Shown in pieces: positions 59,571-64,000 of a stretch of DNA of 64,000 nt; within the stretch, counting starts at the first letter, position 1; each line of letters opens with the position of its first letter. The notes beneath the pieces are model-generated. The model was not told the origin of the DNA. It was given only the letters and a program-made list of their open reading frames with translations, and searched no databases. The stretch comes from Streptomyces monomycini (GTDB taxonomy: Bacteria; Actinomycetota; Actinomycetes; Streptomycetales; Streptomycetaceae): positions 1 through 64,000 of the forward strand of contig NZ_JAFIQY010000025.1 in the NCBI RefSeq assembly GCF_022271435.1, given 5' to 3'. The position numbers and the translations under genes were made by a program.

Positions 59571-59626
59571 GCTTTGCCCATGAGCCCAGCCACCAGCCGG
59601 GCCGAACAGACGAGGAACACACCACC

Positions 59627-59980
59627 GTGCAACTCCAGTCGCACACCCCGTCCGTCGCCACCGACCTGATCCCTCCGCCCGACCCCCAGGAGACCCCCTT
59701 GCTGCCCCTCACCGAGCTCGACGACGAGATCGACCGACTCGGCGCCGCCGTGCCGTGCCGTACCTACGACCCCGAGGTCTTCTTCGCCGAGACCCCGGCC
59801 GACGTGGAGTACGCCAAGTCCCTGTGCCAGACCTGTCCGGTGCGCGAGGCGTGTCTCGCCGGCGCCAAGGACCGTCGTGAGCCGTGGGGCGTCTGGGGCG
59901 GCGAACTGTTCGTCCAGGGCGTCGTGGTGCCCCGCAAGCGTCCGCGTGGCCGTCCGCGCAAGAACCCGGTCGCGGCATGA
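59627..59980 (+). CDS. wblC: WblC/WhiB7 transcription factor
   Basis: A 117-residue WhiB-like iron-sulfur protein, master regulator of intrinsic resistance to translation-targeting antibiotics. It has the four cluster ligands Cys44, Cys67, Cys70, Cys76, the beta-turn GVWGG (88-92) and a C-terminal AT-hook RPRGRPRK (105-112), the combination that defines WhiB7. It partners with the principal sigma factor at AT-rich promoters. GTG 59627 has GAGGA upstream. Expression is controlled by the promoter and attenuator of the 560-nt leader. Confidence 0.95.
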   Translation: MQLQSHTPSVATDLIPPPDPQETPLLPLTELDDEIDRLGAAVPCRTYDPEVFFAETPADVEYAKSLCQTCPVREACLAGAKDRREPWGVWGGELFVQGVVVPRKRPRGRPRKNPVAA

Positions 59981-60306
59981 ATCTCGGCGGCACCTACACC
60001 AGCGGCACAGGAACGATCGACCGTCCCACCCAGCGGGACCCCCAGAAGCAGGACCCGATGAACCCCTCCCTCACCGACACCACCGCACCAGCGAACTCCG
60101 GCGTGATCGAGTCGCGCCAGAACAGGACCCGTGAAATGCAACTCATCCCAGAAGCCCTGGCGCGCGCACATATGCAACAGCGCCTGCAAGAGGCCGAGTC
60201 CGAACGCAGGGCCCAGCGCCTCGCCACGGCCCGGCGCATGCAGCGCCGCGCCGAGCGGGCGTCGCTGCGCGCCCGGCGCGCTCTGGCCATGGCCGTCATG
60301 CAGTGA
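59977..60306 (+). CDS. Small basic coiled-coil protein coupled to wblC
   Basis: A 109-residue protein whose ATG overlaps the wblC stop (ATGA). The N-terminal 50 residues are disordered Thr/Pro-rich; the C-terminal half is a long, very basic helix (EALARAHMQQRLQEAESERRA, LATARRMQRRAERAS). Internal starts at 60058 and 60136 would give shorter versions. I recall families with this helix in many Streptomyces, but no function. Its position implies co-regulation with the WblC resistance response. Confidence 0.75.
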   Translation: MNLGGTYTSGTGTIDRPTQRDPQKQDPMNPSLTDTTAPANSGVIESRQNRTREMQLIPEALARAHMQQRLQEAESERRAQRLATARRMQRRAERASLRARRALAMAVMQ

Positions 60307-60391
60307 CCTGTCGGCTGCCCGGCATCCGTACGGTGCCGGGCCGCCCGGCGGTGTCACCACCGCACCAGGCGGCCACCGCGACACCACACAT

Positions 60392-60423
60392 CTCAGGGGC
60401 TGTCCAACTGGGCGGCCCCTGAG
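60392..60423 (+). terminator. Terminator of the wblC transcript
   Basis: CTCAGGGGC (60392-60400) is complementary to GCCCCTGAG (60415-60423), a 9-bp perfect stem 86 bp after the coupled gene and before the next promoter. Confidence 0.75.
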
Positions 60424-60468
60424 GCGTTGTGCCCTCTTTCCCGGCGGTGACGGGGATATTGTCGGCTG

Positions 60469-60669
60469 ATGAACCAGAAGACGTATGAACAGGCGGAGTT
60501 GACCACCGACGACGCGGAGTGCGCGCAGTGCGGCGTCACGGCCGAGGGCACCCCGGCCACCTGGACCTGCACCATCTCCCACGGCACCCGCCAGCACCTC
60601 TGCGACACCTGCACCCGGGCCAGCCTCCGCTTCATCGAATCCCACCTGGATCCGGTACCGACACGGTGA
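60469..60669 (+). CDS. Small zinc-ribbon-like protein
   Basis: A 66-residue protein with CAQC (19-22) and CDTC (45-48) pairs around a short beta segment, consistent with a four-Cys zinc ribbon, and no other domain. TATTGT (60457-60462) lies 6 nt before the ATG with no RBS, indicating a leaderless message. It follows the wblC terminator and is convergent with the ABC1 kinase gene. Function unknown. Confidence 0.75.
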   Translation: MNQKTYEQAELTTDDAECAQCGVTAEGTPATWTCTISHGTRQHLCDTCTRASLRFIESHLDPVPTR

Positions 60670-60736
60670 ACGACGGCCGACGACCGACGGCCGGCGGCTG
60701 CCACCTGCCATTTCCCGCCTGCTGCCTGCCCGCGCC

Positions 60737-62152
60737 TCAGGCCGGTGTCTCCTCCTCCGCGGGGATGCTCTGTCCGGGCACGGACGGGGTGGGAACGCCG
60801 GTGGTGGAGGCGTCGTCGGTGGTGAAGCCCGGGAGCCAGGACTCCAGTTCGTCGCGCAGACGGACGGTGGCTCCCAGCTGGCACAGGACGCCGATCGTGC
60901 TCAGCGTCACGCGGTGGATGAGCAGGTAGGAGGGGGGCAGGTTCAGCTGGCGGCCCAGCTGGTAGGCGGGGGAGCGGGGATCGGCGATGCGCGCGGCCTG
61001 GGTACGCATCCAGGAGCGGGTGAAGGTGAAGTCGTCCACCTGGGCCGGTTCGATGATCGGAAGCAGATAGTCCAGCACCGCGTCGGGGTCCAGCTCGATG
61101 GACTCTTTCACGAAGCCCTCCTCGCACAGCAGCTCGTAGACCGCCTCGGCCTCGCCGTCGAGCGTCATGCGCAGCGAGGCGCCGATCGTGGACGGCAGGC
61201 CGTCCGGCAGCCGGTCGACCGTGCCGAAGTCCAGAACGCCCAGCCGCCACTTCTCCGCCGGGCCGTCGGGGGCGTCGCCGGTCAGCAGCCGGAAATTGCC
61301 CGGGTGCGGGTCGGCGTGCAGCAGACCGGTGCGCGCGGTGCCGGAGAAGAGGAAGCGGGCGAGGAGCTGTCCGGCCCGGTCGCGCTCCTCCTGGGTGCCG
61401 TTCGCGATGACCTCCGAGAGGGGGACGCCCTCCATCCACTCGGTCACCAGCACCTGATCGCCCTGATGGACCACCGCGGGTACCCGTACGTCGGGGTCGT
61501 CGGCGAACTCCTCGGCGTGCGCCTGCTGGGCCTCCGCCTCCAGGGCGTAGTCCAGCTCCTCGGAGACCCGGTCACGCAGCTCGGAGATCAGCGGCTTGAT
61601 GTCCATGCCGGGGATCAGCGGCCCGAGCAGCCGGGCGAAGCGGCCCAGCTGGGACAGGTCGGACAGCAGGGCCGCGCCCGCTCCCGGGTACTGGACCTTG
61701 ACCGCCACCTCACGGCCGTCGTGCCAGACCGCGCGGTGCACCTGGCCGATCGACGCGGCCGCCGACGGCTTGTCCTCGAACTCCGTGAACAGCTCGCGCC
61801 AGTCCGCACCCAGCCGCTCCGCCAGAATCGCGTGCACCGAATCGGTCGGCATCGGCGGTGCGGCTTCCTGAAGTTTGGTGAGCGCGGCGCGGTACGGACC
61901 GGCGATCTCCTCCGGCAGCGCCGACTCGAAGACCGACAGCGCCTGCCCGAACTTCATGGCGCCGCCCTTCAGCTCGCCGAGCACCCGGAAGAGCTGCTCG
62001 GCGGTGCGCTGTTGGAGCTCGCGGCCGACGAGGTCCGCCGACCTGCCGCCGATCCGCTTGCCCAGCCCCCAGGTGGCGCGGCCGGCGAATCCCAGTGGCA
62101 GCGCGGCCAGCTTGGCGGTACGGGTGACCGCCTTGCGGGGAAGATCTGACAT
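60737..62152 (-). CDS. ABC1/AarF/UbiB-family atypical kinase-like protein
   Basis: A 471-residue ABC1 protein. Family landmarks: KxGQ (GGAMKFGQALSVFES), the Ala-rich loop AAASIGQVHRA, VAVKVQYPG, LDYALEAEAQ, HADPHPGNFRL and VLDFGTVDRLPDG. Such proteins bind ATP and act in lipid or isoprenoid-quinone metabolism. It corresponds to mycobacterial Rv3197, next to whiB7. ATG 62152 has GGAGGGG upstream. It is 34 bp after the ThiF-like gene and probably co-transcribed with it. Confidence 0.9.
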   Translation of the reverse strand: MSDLPRKAVTRTAKLAALPLGFAGRATWGLGKRIGGRSADLVGRELQQRTAEQLFRVLGELKGGAMKFGQALSVFESALPEEIAGPYRAALTKLQEAAPPMPTDSVHAILAERLGADWRELFTEFEDKPSAAASIGQVHRAVWHDGREVAVKVQYPGAGAALLSDLSQLGRFARLLGPLIPGMDIKPLISELRDRVSEELDYALEAEAQQAHAEEFADDPDVRVPAVVHQGDQVLVTEWMEGVPLSEVIANGTQEERDRAGQLLARFLFSGTARTGLLHADPHPGNFRLLTGDAPDGPAEKWRLGVLDFGTVDRLPDGLPSTIGASLRMTLDGEAEAVYELLCEEGFVKESIELDPDAVLDYLLPIIEPAQVDDFTFTRSWMRTQAARIADPRSPAYQLGRQLNLPPSYLLIHRVTLSTIGVLCQLGATVRLRDELESWLPGFTTDDASTTGVPTPSVPGQSIPAEEETPA

Positions 62153-62186
62153 GCGCCCCTCCAACTCACACTGTCCCCAACCGGGG

Positions 62187-63332
62187 TTACTCCGCCATTG
62201 TTACGTGTTGCCGGCGCGGATCCGAGGCAGCCGTGGCGCCGGCCGGTCCCGCCGCGCCGCAGCCGCACTCCGGATGCGGCGCGACCTTGGTCGTCCGCCA
62301 GTCCGCACAGGGCAGCGCGACCTCGATCCGGGCCCCTGTGCAGGGTGGCAACTGACCGTCCAGGAACGCCAGCGCCTGTACGGCGGCCAGCCCCGCCACC
62401 GTCGTCGCCAGCGCCGCGTCGCACGCCGGAACGGCCGGCGCGCCGCGCCCCGAGCGCCACTGGGCCAGCAGCCGCGGCCAGGCGGGCTCCGCGTCCGTAC
62501 GCCGCAGCTGGAGGCAGCCGGCGCAGGAGGAGTCACCCGGCAGGACCAGCGGACCCACCACCCCGGTCCCTTCGACCACCCCGGCGAACAGGTGCGGGAT
62601 TCCCGCGGTCACGAAGGGCTCGTACAGGACCGGGTCGGGCGCGTAGGCGGCGAGGCCGTCGCGCGGGGCGACCACGACGAGTCCGAGGCCCGGCTCACCG
62701 GAGCCGGACGGCTCGCCCCCGGACCGCAGCCGCCGTGACCAGGGCGAGGCGCGGTGGACCAGACTGCGGGCGGCGGTGTCCCGGCGCGCGCCGATCTGCT
62801 CCGCCCGCACCCCGCCCGGCACGACGTCCCAGGGCTCGACCTTCCCGCCGTCCTGCACCTCCACCCGCCCGATGCCCGCCGCCGACAGCAGGGCCGCCAC
62901 CGAAGCACCCACCCGGCCGGCGCCGCGCACCCGCGCCCGTATGGCCCGGCGCGCCCCCATCCGCTCCAGTCCGCCCGCCGCCTCGGGATGGCGCACGGAC
63001 AGCGACGCGAGATCCGCCCGGAGTCGGCCGAAAGCCGCGGAGTCGGCGCGCACCGCGTCGGCCGCCGGACCGCCAGCCGTCGGCGCGTCCAGCAGGCCGG
63101 CCCGCTCCAGCCGGTCCACCATCCGCCGCGCGTGCCCGGCCGGCAGCCCCAGCGACTCGGCGGCGTCGGCGAGCTGCTCCGGACTCCGTGTGCCGTCGAT
63201 CAAGGCCAGAAAACTCCCGGTGGCCGTGTCCACCGGGCCCAGTTCCACCGCGTGCGCCGGGGCCACCCCGAACCGCACCGTCTCCCGGTTTCGCCATCCG
63301 CGCCGCAGCGCGGGCTTGAGCATCGGATACAT
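62187..63332 (-). CDS. ThiF-like domain protein with N-terminal winged-helix-like region
   Basis: A 381-residue protein. Residues 1-115 form a helical/winged-helix-like region (DTATGSFLALIDGTRSPEQLADAAE), reminiscent of leader-binding regions of ThiF-type peptide-modifying proteins. About 130-330 is a degenerate E1/ThiF fold with RVRGAGRVGASVAALLSAAGIGRVEV in place of a canonical nucleotide loop, then SSCAGCLQLRR and a terminal Cys cluster (PHPECGCGA) that may bind zinc. The adenylation role is uncertain. ATG 63332 (YPMLKPALRRGW) has a GGGGGCGG segment upstream. Confidence 0.8.
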   Translation of the reverse strand: MYPMLKPALRRGWRNRETVRFGVAPAHAVELGPVDTATGSFLALIDGTRSPEQLADAAESLGLPAGHARRMVDRLERAGLLDAPTAGGPAADAVRADSAAFGRLRADLASLSVRHPEAAGGLERMGARRAIRARVRGAGRVGASVAALLSAAGIGRVEVQDGGKVEPWDVVPGGVRAEQIGARRDTAARSLVHRASPWSRRLRSGGEPSGSGEPGLGLVVVAPRDGLAAYAPDPVLYEPFVTAGIPHLFAGVVEGTGVVGPLVLPGDSSCAGCLQLRRTDAEPAWPRLLAQWRSGRGAPAVPACDAALATTVAGLAAVQALAFLDGQLPPCTGARIEVALPCADWRTTKVAPHPECGCGAAGPAGATAASDPRRQHVTMAE

Positions 63333-63521
63333 GAAGCCGCCCCCGTCGATCGCATCTCGTCCAGCGGTCTTCAGCATCCCGCGGCCGGGCGACGGCCGCC
63401 GGAAGTTGTCCACAGCCCCCGGGCAATAGTCATACAAGCCGTACCCGTCCTTGAGGGGTCCGGGAACATGGCGGAGGCCGGGGACAAGACTTCCCGCACG
63501 GGCAGCGGGTAACGTCGGGGC

Positions 63522-64000
63522 GTGCCCGCCGACCCTTTGCGCCGAGCCGCAGACCCTCCCCGCAGGACCGCCACGCGTTCCGCGACCGGGGGCCCCGCGA
63601 CGAGCCCGGTCGAGGTGCGCAGAAGCTCGCGGCGACGCCGCACGGTCTCCGCCTACCGGGAGGGGGACCGCACCGTCGTCCTGATCCCGGCCCGGATGTC
63701 CGAGGCCGAGGAACGGCGCTGGGTCACCGTGATGCTGGACAAGCTCGCCGCGCAGGAGAGCCGGCGCACACTCGGCGACAGTGAGCTGGCCGAGCGCGCG
63801 GAGCGCCTGTCGGAGCAGTACCTGGACGGCCGCGCCCGGCCTGCCACGGTGCGCTGGGTGACCAACCAGAACACCCGCTGGGGCTCCTGCACCCCCGCCG
63901 AGGGCAGCATCCGCCTCTCGCACCGGCTCCAGGGGATGCCGGAGTACGTCGTCGACTACGTCCTCCTGCACGAGCTGGCGCATCTTCTCGTCCCCGGTCA
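63522..64000 (+). CDS. YgjP/DUF45-like M48-type metallopeptidase, 3' end beyond window
   Basis: The visible 159 residues have a basic disordered start (1-45), a beta-strand domain (SAYREGDRTVVLIPARM), and WVTNQNTRWGSCTP...IRLSHRL, ending in the metal-binding helix YVVDYVLLHELAHLL (HELAH). This is the YgjP-like/SprT-type metallopeptidase signature. The gene continues past the window. GTG 63522 has TAACGT (63510-63515) 6 nt upstream with no RBS, so it is probably leaderless. Confidence 0.88.
   Translation, partial: MPADPLRRAADPPRRTATRSATGGPATSPVEVRRSSRRRRTVSAYREGDRTVVLIPARMSEAEERRWVTVMLDKLAAQESRRTLGDSELAERAERLSEQYLDGRARPATVRWVTNQNTRWGSCTPAEGSIRLSHRLQGMPEYVVDYVLLHELAHLLVPG

Noticed and set aside
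1..64000. tRNA genes
   Set aside because: No GGTTCGANTCC-like T-loop with a matching acceptor stem was found while reading; most GTTCGA-like hits are within coding frames.

Overview
The window is very GC-rich, has strong G/C bias at third codon positions, and uses many GTG starts and GTGA/ATGA gene overlaps. With whiB7/wblC, Tat, mycoredoxin and small actinobacterial families present, this is a chromosomal core segment of a Streptomyces or a close relative. From memory, most of it follows the order of the Mycobacterium tuberculosis block Rv3195-Rv3211: RhlE-type helicase, ferritin-like protein, DUF3107, TetR, DUF3152, MoeZ, alkyltransferase-like protein, AdnA, AdnB, NudC, mycoredoxin, UvrD2, WhiB7 and an ABC1 kinase. 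I saw no tRNA, rRNA, insertion sequence, prophage or CRISPR array.

Layout. 0-4 kb: an HtrA protease cut by the window edge, TatB, a conserved protein and the Mrp/ApbC Fe-S ATPase. 4-11 kb: DUF1003 and a soluble MgtE-like/CBS protein in overlap, a lipoprotein, a VapBC-type toxin-antitoxin pair, a CorA transporter and a SUFU-family protein. 11-17.7 kb: an MFS exporter, a PHP phosphoesterase, MarC, a 50-residue protein, a NYN protein and a hydrolase. 17.9-27 kb: a DEAD-box helicase with a repetitive basic tail, a ferritin-like protein, DUF3107, TetR, a hydrolase and DUF3152. 27.4-33.3 kb: a peptide-type ABC transporter operon preceded by a short leader peptide ending in Cys-Arg. 33.5-39.2 kb: an overlapping operon with a PelF-like DUF3492 glycosyltransferase, a membrane protein, an NAD-dependent epimerase and a spherulin-4/GH135-like hydrolase. 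39.3-64 kb: MoeZ, a UPF0104/kinase-like membrane fusion, ATL, AdnA-AdnB, an M20 dipeptidase, NudC, an XRE regulator, mycoredoxin under a SigR-type promoter, UvrD2, wblC with a long regulatory leader, small proteins, an ABC1 kinase, a ThiF-like protein and a truncated YgjP-like metallopeptidase.

Functionally the 39-64 kb part is a genome-maintenance and stress block: end resection (AdnAB), UvrD2, alkyl-lesion signalling (ATL), NADH/NAD-cap hydrolysis (NudC), mycothiol-dependent thiol repair and WblC antibiotic resistance. The ABC operon and the polysaccharide-like operon sit between DUF3152 and moeZ, which are neighbours in mycobacteria, so they look like lineage-specific insertions.

The most interesting signals are: (i) the wblC leader, with an AT-rich box before the -35, a 110-codon upstream ORF and mutually exclusive antiterminator/terminator hairpins; (ii) the Pel/galactosaminogalactan-like operon; (iii) the Cys-Arg leader peptide before the ABC operon; (iv) a probable frameshift that hides about 120 C-terminal codons of a membrane protein; and (v) twelve genes with a TANNNT box 6-7 nt before the start codon, indicating leaderless mRNAs.
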